NCBI GenBank assembly: GCA_031394735.1
Contig: JANMXI010000308.1
Span: forward strand, 100,491-164,490
Reading direction: 5' to 3'
From: TMP-86 sp031394735
GTDB lineage: Bacteria > Pseudomonadota > Gammaproteobacteria > Steroidobacterales > Steroidobacteraceae
Length of the DNA stretch: 64,000 nt
How positions within the stretch are numbered: the first letter of the stretch is position 1; every line of letters starts with the position of its first letter. The position numbers and the translations under genes are program-made. The notes under the pieces are model-generated. The model saw only the letters and a program-made list of their open reading frames with translations, searched no databases and was not told the origin of the DNA. Below, in pieces: positions 32,164 through 41,370 of the stretch.

Positions 32164-34533
32164 TTGAAGCGAGTTCTGACGATTGCCGGACTGTCGGTGA
32201 TCAGCCTGATCGTGGTGGTCGCCGCATTGATCTGGCTGGGCTTTCGCGCCAGCCTGCCGACCCTGGACGGAAACGCTTCACTGGCCGGTCTGAGCGCGCC
32301 GGTCACGATACAACGTGACGCGCTCGGCGTGCCGACGCTCACCGCGGTCGATCGCAACGATCTGGCGCGCGCGCTGGGTTACGCGCATGCGCAGGATCGC
32401 TTCTTTCAAATGGATCTATTGCGGCGCGCAGCGGCGGGCGAATTGTCGGCGCTGCTGGGTCCAGGCGTGCTGCCGCTGGATCGGCGCCTGCGTCTGCATC
32501 GCTTTCGCGCGGCGGCGCACGCCGTGGTGGCTGCGCTCGATCCTGCGCATCGCGCGTTGCTCGATGCCTATGTGGCGGGCGTGAACGCGGGCCTTGCGTC
32601 GCTGCGCAGTCGTCCCTTTGAATACTGGCTGCTGCAAACCCAACCCCGGCCGTGGGTCGCCGAAGACTCGGTGCTGAGCGTGCATGCCATGTTCCTGCAA
32701 TTGCAGGATCCGCAGGGTCGTACACAATTGCAGCGGGGTCTGTTGCACGCGGCATTGCCGGTGGCGGCCGCGCGCTTCCTCGATGCCGGCGCGCCGGAGT
32801 GGGAAGCCGCCGCGGACGGCTCGCCACTCCTTGAACCGGTGGTGCCGGGCGCCGCCGACTTTGATTTGCGCTCGCGCCACGATCTGCCGGTTGCTCCGCC
32901 CGACGAGGTGCTGCGCCAGTTGGGGGGAATCGGCAGCAACAATTGGGCGGTCGCCGGATCGCGCACGGCCACCGGTGCGGCGTTGGTGGCGAACGACATG
33001 CATCTGGGTTTTCGCGTTCCCAACATCTGGTACCGCGCGCGACTGATTCAAACCTCCGCACGCGGCATTGACGTGACCGGTGTGACGCTGCCCGGTGCGC
33101 CATTGGTGGTGGCGGGCAGCAACGGATCAGTGGCCTGGGGACTCACCAACAGCTACGGACAATTCGAGTCGGTGATTCGTCTGGTGCCGGTGCCCGGCGA
33201 TGCCGAGGCTTACCAGACGGCCGCGGGTCCGCAGCGCCTGACTTACGTTGACGAACGCATTGCGGTCAAAGGCGGGCTGCCTGCGATGCTGCACGTGGCG
33301 CTGACGCCGTGGGGCCCGGTGATGGGCAAGGATTGGGAAGGGCAGCGCTATGCCCTGGCGTGGACTGCGCATGATCCCGACGCGGTGAATCTCAACTTAA
33401 GTGCGCTGGAGCATGCGCAGTCGGTGGACGAGGCGCTGCAGGGGGCGGCGTCCTTCGGCATTCCGGGACAGAATCTCATGCTGGGCGACAAGGCCGGGCA
33501 CATCGCCTGGACCATCGGCGGGCGATTGCCGTTGCGTGGCGCAAGCGATGCCGACCTGCCGCAATTGTCCACCGACGCGCAAGTGGGGTTCAGCGGCTGG
33601 CTTGCGCCGGTCGATCAGCCGCGCATCGTGGATCCGGCGGAAGGATTGCTGTGGTCTGCCAACGCGCGGGTCATCGGCGGCGATGCAGCCTTGGCGATAG
33701 GCGATGACGGCATGGACCGCGGCGCACGGGCCGCGCAGATTCACGCCGATTTACAGAACACGCCGCTCCCCGTCACGCCCGCAGCGAGTTTGAAGGTGCA
33801 GCTCGACGATCGCTCGGTGTTTCTGGAGCGCTGGCGCGATCTGCTCCGCGAGCTGGTCGACAAGCGCAGTGCCGCCGGCGATCACCGTCACGACGAAGCG
33901 CGCAGCGTACTCAACTCGTGGACCGGACATGCTATGCCTGCGGATGCGGCCTATCGGTTGGTGCATGCGTTTCGTGCCCAGCTCGAGGCGCGCGTGTATT
34001 TCATGCTGATCGGACCGGCTCGCAAGCGGGCGCCGGATTTCGCGTTTGAAATTCCCAGTGGCTTTGAAGGGCCGTTGTGGCGATTGGTGCGCCAGCGTCC
34101 GTTGCATTTGCTGGCGGCGCAATACGCGGATTGGGATGCCTTGCTGCTCGAAGTGCTGCTGGCGAGCGAACATCCGGCCTCCGGATGCGCTTCCTTAACC
34201 GCCTGCACCTGGGGCCAGGTCAACGCCGTGCATGTCACGCATCCGCTGTCGCGTGCTTTGCCGGCGCTGGCGAGTTTGCTGGACATGCGCGTGGCCGTGG
34301 TGCCCGGCGGACATGCCGACATGCCGCGTGTGCAGGGCGAGGATTTCGGCGCGTCCGAACGATTCAGCGTGTCGCCCGGGCATGAAGCGGACGGCTATTT
34401 TCATATGCCGGGTGGGCAGAGCGGGCACCCGTTGTCGCCCTTTTATCGCGGCGATTTCGAGGCTTGGGCGAAGGGCATTCCGACACCGTTCCTACCCGGC
34501 ACCGCGGTTCATTCCCTGGCACTGGCGCCATAG
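32164..34533 (+). CDS. Penicillin acylase family N-terminal-nucleophile hydrolase
   Basis: Precursor of 789 aa: an N-terminal hydrophobic anchor or signal (residues about 5-27), an alpha chain, and an autocleavage site before Ser258 in GGIGSNNWAVAGS. That Ser would be the N-terminal nucleophile of the beta chain. Later motifs GSNGSVAWGLTNSYG and LWSANARV fit the oxyanion and Asn sites. It starts with TTG one base after the hpaI stop, so it is probably cotranscribed. Family members cleave penicillin G, glutaryl-cephalosporin or acyl-homoserine lactones. Given the operon, amides of phenylacetic-type acids are a plausible substrate. Confidence 0.87.
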   Translation: MKRVLTIAGLSVISLIVVVAALIWLGFRASLPTLDGNASLAGLSAPVTIQRDALGVPTLTAVDRNDLARALGYAHAQDRFFQMDLLRRAAAGELSALLGPGVLPLDRRLRLHRFRAAAHAVVAALDPAHRALLDAYVAGVNAGLASLRSRPFEYWLLQTQPRPWVAEDSVLSVHAMFLQLQDPQGRTQLQRGLLHAALPVAAARFLDAGAPEWEAAADGSPLLEPVVPGAADFDLRSRHDLPVAPPDEVLRQLGGIGSNNWAVAGSRTATGAALVANDMHLGFRVPNIWYRARLIQTSARGIDVTGVTLPGAPLVVAGSNGSVAWGLTNSYGQFESVIRLVPVPGDAEAYQTAAGPQRLTYVDERIAVKGGLPAMLHVALTPWGPVMGKDWEGQRYALAWTAHDPDAVNLNLSALEHAQSVDEALQGAASFGIPGQNLMLGDKAGHIAWTIGGRLPLRGASDADLPQLSTDAQVGFSGWLAPVDQPRIVDPAEGLLWSANARVIGGDAALAIGDDGMDRGARAAQIHADLQNTPLPVTPAASLKVQLDDRSVFLERWRDLLRELVDKRSAAGDHRHDEARSVLNSWTGHAMPADAAYRLVHAFRAQLEARVYFMLIGPARKRAPDFAFEIPSGFEGPLWRLVRQRPLHLLAAQYADWDALLLEVLLASEHPASGCASLTACTWGQVNAVHVTHPLSRALPALASLLDMRVAVVPGGHADMPRVQGEDFGASERFSVSPGHEADGYFHMPGGQSGHPLSPFYRGDFEAWAKGIPTPFLPGTAVHSLALAP

Positions 34534-34589
34534 CGCGTTTTGCGATCTTTCGGTTGCGAACCAACCCCGGGATTAGTAGTCTGATTGGG

Positions 34590-34913
34590 ATGCGGCGCCA
34601 CAAGCGATCATGGTTGATGGGGGTGTTGGTCCTGTGCCTGGGCACGGGCCAGTGGGCGCACGCCCTCGTCACGCCCCCCGCCCCCAAGGCCGAACACTGC
34701 GTAAGCGGTGACACGATGAGCAGCAAAACGCTCCCGGTCCACACCACTGACTGCTGCAAGGTGGACGCCGGCGGCTGCTCCTGCGCCGCTGCCTCCGCAA
34801 TCTCATCGCTGCCCACCTACGCTGCATTCCACAACACGGGATTCTTCCCCGTTGTATACGCCGCTGAGCCGCATTCCGCGGATCTGTCGGCCGTTTTTCG
34901 TCCGCCCATCTAA
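34590..34913 (+). CDS. copL: CopL-family metal-binding regulatory protein
   Basis: Small protein of 107 aa with a signal-like N-terminus (WLMGVLVLCLGTGQWAHA) and a Cys/His-rich middle (AEHC, HTTDCCKVDAGGCSC), ending in FRPPI. This pattern matches CopL, found in front of copA and copB in xanthomonads and relatives, where it affects copper-induced expression. Here copA is missing and only the end of copB remains, so its function may be lost. ATG 34590; upstream in-frame codons overlap the acylase gene. Confidence 0.65.
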   Translation: MRRHKRSWLMGVLVLCLGTGQWAHALVTPPAPKAEHCVSGDTMSSKTLPVHTTDCCKVDAGGCSCAAASAISSLPTYAAFHNTGFFPVVYAAEPHSADLSAVFRPPI

Positions 34914-34990
34914 TCCACAGCCGCGCATTGCTTGATTGGTTTTCGTCAGGCCACGCGACGGCGCGTGTGCTCGAAACGTTGCTGTGGATT
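34912..34990. repeat. 79-bp structured element with 10-bp perfect terminal inverted repeats
   Basis: AATCCACAGC at 34912-34921 is exactly complementary to GCTGTGGATT at 34981-34990. Inside, TTTCG (34941-34945) pairs with CGAAA (34972-34976), and CACGCG-ACGG-CGCGTG (34952-34967) forms a hairpin, so the segment can fold as a nested stem. It starts within the copL stop codon and ends just before the copB remnant. It may be a REP- or MITE-like element or a deletion scar. Confidence 0.5.
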
Positions 34991-34998
34991 TGATTTGA

Positions 34999-35445
34999 TG
35001 TGGTGACTCCCATGAAGAATTCTGGATCTCGAGGATTTCTGTCGCGCCGTGGTGGAGTCTGCAGGCCGGCGTGCGCGAAGATCTCGGTGAAGGCCCCTCG
35101 CGTACCTGGGCATCCGTAGGGATTCAGGGCCTCGCGCCGCAATTCGTCGGCGTCGAGTCCGCGCTGTATGTGGGCGATGGCGGCCGCGCCGCGGCGCGTG
35201 TCAAAGTCGAGTACTCCTTGCTGCTGACACAGCGACTGATCCTGCAGCCTGAAGCCGAAGTCAATCTGTATACCCGCGCGGATCCTGAGCGCGGCGTACG
35301 CTCCGGCCTGTCGGAGATCGAAGCGGGGCTGCGTCTGCGCTACGAAATCCGCCGTCAATTCGCGCCCTATGCCGGCGTGGTGTGGAACCACAGGCTCGGT
35401 ATCAGCGATACTGAAGTGGTTGGGGGCTTTCGTATCTGGTTTTGA
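34999..35445 (+). pseudogene. copB: copB remnant, C-terminal part of outer-membrane copper resistance protein B
   Basis: An open frame of about 148 codons bounded upstream by TGA at 34996. It encodes APWWSLQAGVREDLG, WASVGIQGLAP, YSLLLTQRLILQPE and LRLRYEIRRQFAPYAGV, which match the C-terminal half of CopB. There is no credible start, and the N-terminal half with the Met/His-rich region and the whole of copA are absent. This looks like a decayed copLAB operon. A shorter product from the GTG at 35071 is possible but unlikely to be functional. Confidence 0.7.
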
Positions 35446-35456
35446 GGAGCAAGTAG

Positions 35457-37046
35457 ATGACATCGACTTACGACGCCATCATCGTTGGGTCCGGACACAA
35501 TGGCCTCGTCTGCGGCGCCTATCTGGCCAAGGCTGGGCTGAAGACCCTGGTGTTGGAGCGCCGGCATCTCATCGGCGGCGCCTCGGTCACGGAGGAGTTC
35601 AGTCCCGGTTTCCGGGGGTCGCGCTTCTCCTATGTCATGAGTCTGTTGCATCCGCGGGTCATCGCGGACCTGGAGCTGCGGTCCTTTGGCCTGGAGGTGC
35701 TGGCGGCGAACGATTTGTTCTGCCCCCTGGGCGGTGATGAGTACATCGTCTTCAGTGACGACGAAAAGAAGATTCAGAGTGAATTTGCGCGCTTCTCCAA
35801 GCACGACGCGGACATCTACCCGGAATTCAACCGGCAGCTGCAGGAATCCGCGAATCTGGTGCGCAAGCTGCTGTTCGAGACGCCGGTGGATCCGACGCGC
35901 GGTGACTGGCGCAGCTTCAAGGAATCCGCGGCGTTGCTGTGGCGGTATCGCCGCGTGGGCAAGCAGATGTATCGGCTCATCGATCTGCTCAGTCAGAGCG
36001 CGTACGACTATCTGTCGCATTGGTTTCAGAGCGACGTCATCAAATCGGTGCTCGCCTACTATGCGTCCATCGGCACCTTCGCGGGCCCACGTTCGCCGGG
36101 CACTGCCTACGTCATCCTGCATCACCTGATGGGCGAGCATCAGGGCGCCGGCGGCTGGGGTTTCATCCGCGGTGGCATGGGCGCGATTCCGGCGGCGATC
36201 GCGCAATCCGCGCAGCGCTTCGGCATGGAGGTCATGACCGATGCACCGGTTGCGGAAGTGTTGGTGTCGGGCGGCCGCGCCACCGGCGTGCGCACCGTCG
36301 ACGGACGCGAGTTCAGTGCGCGCATCGTGGCCTCCAACGCCACCGCGAAGACGTTGTTCAAGCATCTGGTCGCGCCTCAACATCTGCCGGCGGAATTATT
36401 GACGGACATGGACGCCTTCCGTACCTTCTCCACCGCCTTCAAGATGAACATCGCGGCGGAGGCGCCTCCCGCGTACCGCGCTTTCGATCCGGCCAAGACC
36501 GGCTTTGCGTATCCGACCTATGTGCATATCGCGCCGGGCATCGATTACCTGGAGCGCGCCTACGATGACGCCAAGTACGGCAAGCCATCGGCGCGCCCGT
36601 TTTTGACGCCGGTGGTGCCCACGATCGTGGATGACACGCTGGCGCCGCCGGGCAAGCATGTTGTCAATGTGTTCGGCGGGCATGCGCCTTACACGCTCAA
36701 GGATGAATCCTGGGAGACCGCCAAGCCGCGGTTGATCCAATCGTCACTGGATGTCATGGACGAAATGGCGCCGGGCTTTTCCAAGCAGATCATCGATCTG
36801 GAAATGCTGGTGCCGACGGATCTGGAGCGCATCGTGGGGTTGCCGCAGGGGCATATCTTTCACGGCGAGCTGACCGCGGATCAGTTATTTTGGCAGAGGC
36901 CCACGCCGCATTGGGCTGACTATCGCACGCCTGTCGGCGGACTGTATCAATGCGCATCGTCCACGCATCCGGGCGGCGGCGTGTCCGGCGTTCCCGGTCA
37001 CAATGCGGCGCGCGAGATTCTCAAGGACTGGAAACAATTCAAATGA
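35457..37046 (+). CDS. FAD-dependent oxidoreductase, phytoene-desaturase/PYROXD2-like
   Basis: Protein of 529 aa. N-terminal dinucleotide motif IIVGSGHNGLVCGAYLAKAG and the adjoining LERRHLIGGASVTEE are typical of the phytoene dehydrogenase-related superfamily. A conserved C-terminal FAD region contains GLYQCASSTHPGGGVSG. Members oxidise or isomerise carotenoids, retinoids and other lipophilic compounds, or are uncharacterised as in PYROXD2. No carotenoid genes are near. The next gene, another FAD enzyme, begins eight bases on, so the pair is probably one operon. Substrate unknown. Confidence 0.82.
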   Translation: MTSTYDAIIVGSGHNGLVCGAYLAKAGLKTLVLERRHLIGGASVTEEFSPGFRGSRFSYVMSLLHPRVIADLELRSFGLEVLAANDLFCPLGGDEYIVFSDDEKKIQSEFARFSKHDADIYPEFNRQLQESANLVRKLLFETPVDPTRGDWRSFKESAALLWRYRRVGKQMYRLIDLLSQSAYDYLSHWFQSDVIKSVLAYYASIGTFAGPRSPGTAYVILHHLMGEHQGAGGWGFIRGGMGAIPAAIAQSAQRFGMEVMTDAPVAEVLVSGGRATGVRTVDGREFSARIVASNATAKTLFKHLVAPQHLPAELLTDMDAFRTFSTAFKMNIAAEAPPAYRAFDPAKTGFAYPTYVHIAPGIDYLERAYDDAKYGKPSARPFLTPVVPTIVDDTLAPPGKHVVNVFGGHAPYTLKDESWETAKPRLIQSSLDVMDEMAPGFSKQIIDLEMLVPTDLERIVGLPQGHIFHGELTADQLFWQRPTPHWADYRTPVGGLYQCASSTHPGGGVSGVPGHNAAREILKDWKQFK

Positions 37047-37053
37047 GCGTGAC

Positions 37054-39507
37054 ATGAGCACCGCGGCGTGTCCGGCGTCCGCGCAGGTCGTCATTATCGG
37101 TGGCGGCGTCATCGGCTGTTCGATTGCGTATCACCTCACCAAGCTGGGTTGGCGAGATGTGGTGCTTCTGGAACGCCATCAACTGACCTCCGGGACGACG
37201 TGGCACGCAGCCGGTCTGTTGACGACACTGCGTGATACCGAGGCGCAGACGCGCCTGGCGAAATATTCGCAGGATTTGTACCGCAGCCTCGAAGCCGAAA
37301 CCGGGCAGGCGACCGGCATCATCAACTGCGGTTCCATCCAACTCGCGCAGACCGCGGACAAGGCGTTGGAAATGCGCCGAGGGCTTGCGATGGCAGGCTG
37401 CTTCGGCGTCGAAGGTCATGAGATCAGCGCGCGCGAGGTGCAGGACCTGTGGCCGCTCGCCAATGTGTCGGATCTTGCGGCCGCGTTCCATTTTCCCAAC
37501 GACGCGCGCGTCAATCCGACCGACGTCACCATGGCGCTGGCCAAGGGCGCGCGCGCCGGCGGTGCGCGCATTCTCGAGCGGACGCCAGTGACCGGCATTT
37601 TGCAGGCGCGAGGAGTGGTGACGGGTGTAAGAACGGACGCAGGCGATATCGCCGCGCAGGTGGTGGTGAATTGTGCCGGCATGTGGGCTCGTGAGGTCGG
37701 TGCGCTCGCCGGCGTGAACGTGCCGCTGCAGGCGGCAGAACACTATTACCTGATCTCCGAACCCGTGCCCGGCGTGCATCCCTTGCTGCCCATCCTGCGC
37801 GATCCGGGCAATGCGGCCTATATCCGCGAGGAAGCCGGCAAGATCATGGTGGGGCTGTTCGAGCGTGAGGCGCAACCGTGGGGACTGCAGGGAATACCCC
37901 AGGACTTCGCCTTCGGTGACATTCCGCCGAATTGGGAGCGCATGTACCCGGAGATCGAGCGCGCCATGCGCCGCGTACCCTGCCTGCTGGATACCGGCAT
38001 CAAACTGCTGTTCTGCGGCCCGGAGTCCTTCACGCCGGATCACAATTACCTGATGGGCGAGGCGCCGGCCTTGAAGAATTTCTTCGTCGCAGCGGGCTTT
38101 AATTCGCTGGGAATTCTGTCAGGCGGCGGCGTCGGTCATGTCATGGCGCAGTGGATCGTCAACGGCGTTGCACCGATGGACGTCTGGTCAGTGAACATCC
38201 GGCGCGTGCATGCCTGGCAGAACAACAGCCGCTATCTGCGCGATCGCAGTGTCGAGTCATTGGGCATCGGCTACCAGGATCACTGGCCGTTCCGGCAATG
38301 GGAAACCGCGCGCGGCGTCAAGAAAAGCGTTCTGCATGACCGTCTCGCCGCGGCCGGCGCCTGCTTCGGTGAGTCCGCCGGATGGGAACGGCCGAACTGG
38401 TACGCCGATGCGGGCCAGGAGCCGCAGTACGAATACGCCTGGGGCCGGCAGAACTGGTTTGAGAACAATGCCGCGGAACATCGAGCCGTGCGCGAGGCCG
38501 TGGGACTGTTCGAACAATCCTCTTTCGCCAAATTGCAGGTGGAGGGGCGCGATGCATTGAGCGTGCTGAATCGCATCGCCACCGCCAATCTGGACGTCGC
38601 GATCGGCCGCTGCGTGTACACGCAATTCCTCAACCCTGGCGGCGGCATCGAGGCGGATCTCACAGTGACGCGATTGGCGCACGACCGCTTCTGGGTCGTG
38701 ACCGCGGCGTTCACGCAGACTCATGTGCAAAGTTGGATCCGCAATCATACGCCGGATAGCGCGTTCTGCCTTCTCACGGATGTGACCGACGCCTACGCCA
38801 TGCTCAATCTACAGGGTCCTGCGTCGCGCGCGTTGCTCACCTCGCTCTCCGATGATGACTTTTCCAACCAAGGCTTCGGCTTTGCCACGGCACGCGAGGT
38901 GCGCATCGGCTATCAGACAGTGCTGGCCGTACGTCTGACGTACATGGGCGAGTTGGGCTGGGAGCTTTACATTCCGACGCCGTTCGCGCTGCCGGTCTAC
39001 GACGCGCTGATCGCGGTCGGCGCATCGCAGGGCCTGCGTCACTGTGGCTATCACGCGCTCAATTCGCTGCGGATGGAAAAAGCCTACCGTGACTGGTCGC
39101 ACGACATCGGCCCGGACGATTCGCCGCTGCAGTCGGGATTGGAGTTTACCTGCGCCTGGAAAAAGCCCGGCGGGTTCATCGGGCTGGAGGCGCTGCTGAA
39201 GCAGCGCGACGCCGGAGCACCGCGACGCCGGCTGGTGCAGTTCCTGTTGGAGGACCCGGAGGCGCTCGCGTATCACAACGAACCGATTTATCGGGACGGT
39301 AAGCGCGTTGGCATCACCACCTCGGCGATGTATGGACACACGCTCGGCGCAACGGTGGCGTTGGGCTACGTGTCAGATCCGGACGGGGTCAGCGATGCGT
39401 TCGTAACTGCCGGTCGCTACGAGATCGATATCGGCGGACAACGTTACGGCGCGCGGGCGTCGCTGACGCCGATGTACGATCCGCGCAATCTGCGCGTACG
39501 CGCTTAG
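37054..39507 (+). CDS. FAD-dependent dimethylglycine/sarcosine dehydrogenase-like protein
   Basis: Protein of 817 aa with the two-part layout of dimethylglycine dehydrogenase: an N-terminal DAO domain (IIGGGVIGCSIAYHLTKLGW, about 1-370), a linker, and GcvT-type folate-binding domains (about 430-815, ending near AYGHTL-like YGHTLGATVALGYV). The segment SGTTWHAAGLL contains the His that carries covalent FAD in this family. It should demethylate an N-methylated amine with tetrahydrofolate as acceptor. No soxBDAG or glycine-cleavage genes flank it; the partner is the PYROXD2-like gene. Confidence 0.85.
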   Translation: MSTAACPASAQVVIIGGGVIGCSIAYHLTKLGWRDVVLLERHQLTSGTTWHAAGLLTTLRDTEAQTRLAKYSQDLYRSLEAETGQATGIINCGSIQLAQTADKALEMRRGLAMAGCFGVEGHEISAREVQDLWPLANVSDLAAAFHFPNDARVNPTDVTMALAKGARAGGARILERTPVTGILQARGVVTGVRTDAGDIAAQVVVNCAGMWAREVGALAGVNVPLQAAEHYYLISEPVPGVHPLLPILRDPGNAAYIREEAGKIMVGLFEREAQPWGLQGIPQDFAFGDIPPNWERMYPEIERAMRRVPCLLDTGIKLLFCGPESFTPDHNYLMGEAPALKNFFVAAGFNSLGILSGGGVGHVMAQWIVNGVAPMDVWSVNIRRVHAWQNNSRYLRDRSVESLGIGYQDHWPFRQWETARGVKKSVLHDRLAAAGACFGESAGWERPNWYADAGQEPQYEYAWGRQNWFENNAAEHRAVREAVGLFEQSSFAKLQVEGRDALSVLNRIATANLDVAIGRCVYTQFLNPGGGIEADLTVTRLAHDRFWVVTAAFTQTHVQSWIRNHTPDSAFCLLTDVTDAYAMLNLQGPASRALLTSLSDDDFSNQGFGFATAREVRIGYQTVLAVRLTYMGELGWELYIPTPFALPVYDALIAVGASQGLRHCGYHALNSLRMEKAYRDWSHDIGPDDSPLQSGLEFTCAWKKPGGFIGLEALLKQRDAGAPRRRLVQFLLEDPEALAYHNEPIYRDGKRVGITTSAMYGHTLGATVALGYVSDPDGVSDAFVTAGRYEIDIGGQRYGARASLTPMYDPRNLRVRA

Positions 39508-39508
39508 C

Positions 39509-40390
39509 TCACGCGGCGGGCGCAGCTGCTGCGGATTCGCGGTGCGCGGAATACAGCATGGTGATGGCGGCATAGGCGACGACCAACACCACCAGCCAGC
39601 GCAGCGCTTCCATCGGCAGCGATTTGACGATGAAAGCGGCCACCAGAACTCCGAAGAAGCCGCCGACGGCCATGCCCACCGCCGTACCGAACATCAATTT
39701 ACCGCTTGCCAGGAATCGCATGCCGCCGACCATCTGCACCAACGCGCAGGCTCCCATCATGATCGGGAACGCGGCGAGCGGATGCATGCCGAGCAATGCC
39801 AGCGTGATCATGCAAGGCGCGAACAGGCCGATCCCCACCGTCATCAGCGCACCGAAGATGAAGTTGGCGCCGACCGCGACGCCGAAGCGCCAGCCTTCCA
39901 ACGCCATCGCGGTGCCACCGCCGGGCAATATCTTGAGGTTCACGGCGATGAAAATGCAGGCCGCGATGAGCAGCGCAATGCCGATGGCCAGTTGAATGGG
40001 CCGGCGCGGCAGTCGCCGCACGATGCCGGCGCCGAACCAGGCGCCGACGACCGCGCTGCCGATGACGCTGGCCAACAGGGTCGGCTCGACTTCCACCGAG
40101 CGCACGAAGATCACCGATTCGGTGATGGCGGGCCAGGCAAGGCCGATGTTCAGTGTCGCCGGGATCAATTCATCCGGCACCATGTGAAACAATTTGAACA
40201 GCGCGGTGGTCGAGGCGAATGAGCCGATGCCCAACGTATCCAGAAAGCAGGTGACGAAGGCGACACTGAAGTCGATGGGGCGGGGCGTATTTCCGCCCGG
40301 AGCGCGCCGCGCGGCTCGTATCCAGGCGATCTGGAACACGACCGCGATGACGGTCAGTACGATGAAAAACCCGATCTGGGCATTGTTCAT
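39509..40390 (-). CDS. TSUP (TauE/SafE) family membrane transporter
   Basis: Polytopic membrane protein of 293 aa with about eight hydrophobic segments. The N-terminal half has the FVTCFLDTLGIGSFAS motif and the second half the related FIFGALMTVGIGLFAPCM, the internal repeat of the TauE/SafE family. Members export sulfite, sulfoacetate or other organic anions. The gene converges with the dehydrogenase gene with a single base between the stops, and there is no visible terminator. Substrate unknown. Confidence 0.82.
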   Translation of the reverse strand: MNNAQIGFFIVLTVIAVVFQIAWIRAARRAPGGNTPRPIDFSVAFVTCFLDTLGIGSFASTTALFKLFHMVPDELIPATLNIGLAWPAITESVIFVRSVEVEPTLLASVIGSAVVGAWFGAGIVRRLPRRPIQLAIGIALLIAACIFIAVNLKILPGGGTAMALEGWRFGVAVGANFIFGALMTVGIGLFAPCMITLALLGMHPLAAFPIMMGACALVQMVGGMRFLASGKLMFGTAVGMAVGGFFGVLVAAFIVKSLPMEALRWLVVLVVAYAAITMLYSAHRESAAAAPAA

Positions 40391-40478
40391 AGCCTGAGTC
40401 TAAAGAACACCGGTGCGGGTTGCTTCGAAATCATTGCATTGCTAGGCTCGCTTCGTCCCCAACCCAAGGATTCAAACC

Positions 40479-40922
40479 ATGAAAATGCCCCTGATTGCTG
40501 CCGTAGCGGCGTTGTTGTTCGCGACCGCCGCCGTAGCGGACGCGCCGAAGTCCGCCGCGCCGGTCGGCAAGCCCGTCAAAGTATCGGCGGCGGACGCGCA
40601 CGGCGCCGTGTTCAAGAGCAAGTCTGCGGTGACGGACAACGGGCCCGATGGACCGGCGACCGATGTGCCGATGCTCAAATCCCGCGATGGGCATTTCACG
40701 GCGGGACTGTATTCGGCAGGTCCGTCCGATGTGCCGATCGAATCCTACGGCGAGGACGAGTTCATGTATTTCCTCGAAGGCGGCGTCAAGTTGACCTCGG
40801 CCGATGGCACGGTGCTCGAGATCAAGGCGGGCGAGGGCGCAACGATTCCCAAAGGGTGGAAGGGTCGCTGGACGACTACCGGCTACAAGAAATATTACGT
40901 GACGTATGGAAGCGGCAAGTAG
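40479..40922 (+). CDS. Secreted cupin-domain protein
   Basis: Protein of 147 aa with a signal peptide of about 20 residues (MKMPLIAAVAALLFATAAVA) and a single RmlC-like cupin at about 60-140. YGEDEFMYFLEGGVKLTSADG and IKAGEGATIPKGWKG are the two cupin motifs, in the style of the EutQ or DUF861 group. Several metal-binding His of classical cupins are not seen, so it may be non-metal or ligand binding. It is divergent from the transporter gene. Confidence 0.75.
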   Translation: MKMPLIAAVAALLFATAAVADAPKSAAPVGKPVKVSAADAHGAVFKSKSAVTDNGPDGPATDVPMLKSRDGHFTAGLYSAGPSDVPIESYGEDEFMYFLEGGVKLTSADGTVLEIKAGEGATIPKGWKGRWTTTGYKKYYVTYGSGK

Positions 40923-40985
40923 GGCGGGCGGTGCCGGTCTTGCTCCTTTGGATGACGCCCCAGGCGAAAATAAAGGGTCATAACT

Positions 40986-41011
40986 TACCCAAAAAATTAA
41001 AAAATAGGGTA
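40986..41011. promoter_or_regulatory. Predicted HipB-type operator and promoter
   Basis: TACCC (40986-40990) and GGGTA (41007-41011) are perfect inverted half-sites 16 bases apart in a strikingly A/T-rich stretch. HipB operators in E. coli have TATCC and GGATA half-sites, so this is similar in form. A TATTAT at 41010-41015 could serve as -10, giving autoregulation. Confidence 0.45.
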
Positions 41012-41025
41012 TTATATTACTCGTT

Positions 41026-41370
41026 ATGCCCAAGGTGTCTCCACCGCTGACCCCCCGTCTCAGCCGCGTCCTGGCCAATTTGGGAGTGCGAATTCGACTC
41101 GCGCGGCTGCGTCGCAAGCAGTCGGCGGAGGCAATAGCGCAGCGTGCCGGCATAACGCGCAAAACTCTGTCGCGCGTCGAGAGTGGTGAGGGCGCCGTCG
41201 CGCTTGGAATTTATTCGCGAGTGCTGCAAGCCTTGCGGCTCGATCAGGATCTGAACTTGATTGCGGCCAACGATGTCCTGGGTCGCAAGTTACAAGATGC
41301 TGGGATTGAGCCTAAACGCCGGGCACCAAAACGTTTGAAAATATCGGCTGATGACGAAGCCATTCCATGA
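41026..41370 (+). CDS. hipB: HipB-like antitoxin, XRE-family DNA-binding protein
   Basis: Protein of 114 aa with a helix-turn-helix at about residues 20-75 (LGVRIRLARLRRKQSAEAIA, AGITRKTLSRVESGEG). It should bind and neutralise the HipA kinase encoded next and repress its own promoter. Its stop overlaps the hipA start as ATGA. The pair appears less GC-rich than its surroundings, which suggests acquisition by transfer. Confidence 0.85.
   Translation: MPKVSPPLTPRLSRVLANLGVRIRLARLRRKQSAEAIAQRAGITRKTLSRVESGEGAVALGIYSRVLQALRLDQDLNLIAANDVLGRKLQDAGIEPKRRAPKRLKISADDEAIP

Noticed and set aside
34912..34990. Integron attC site
   Set aside because: The repeat arms do not carry the RYYYAAC and GTTRRRY core sites and there is no cassette array or integrase nearby.
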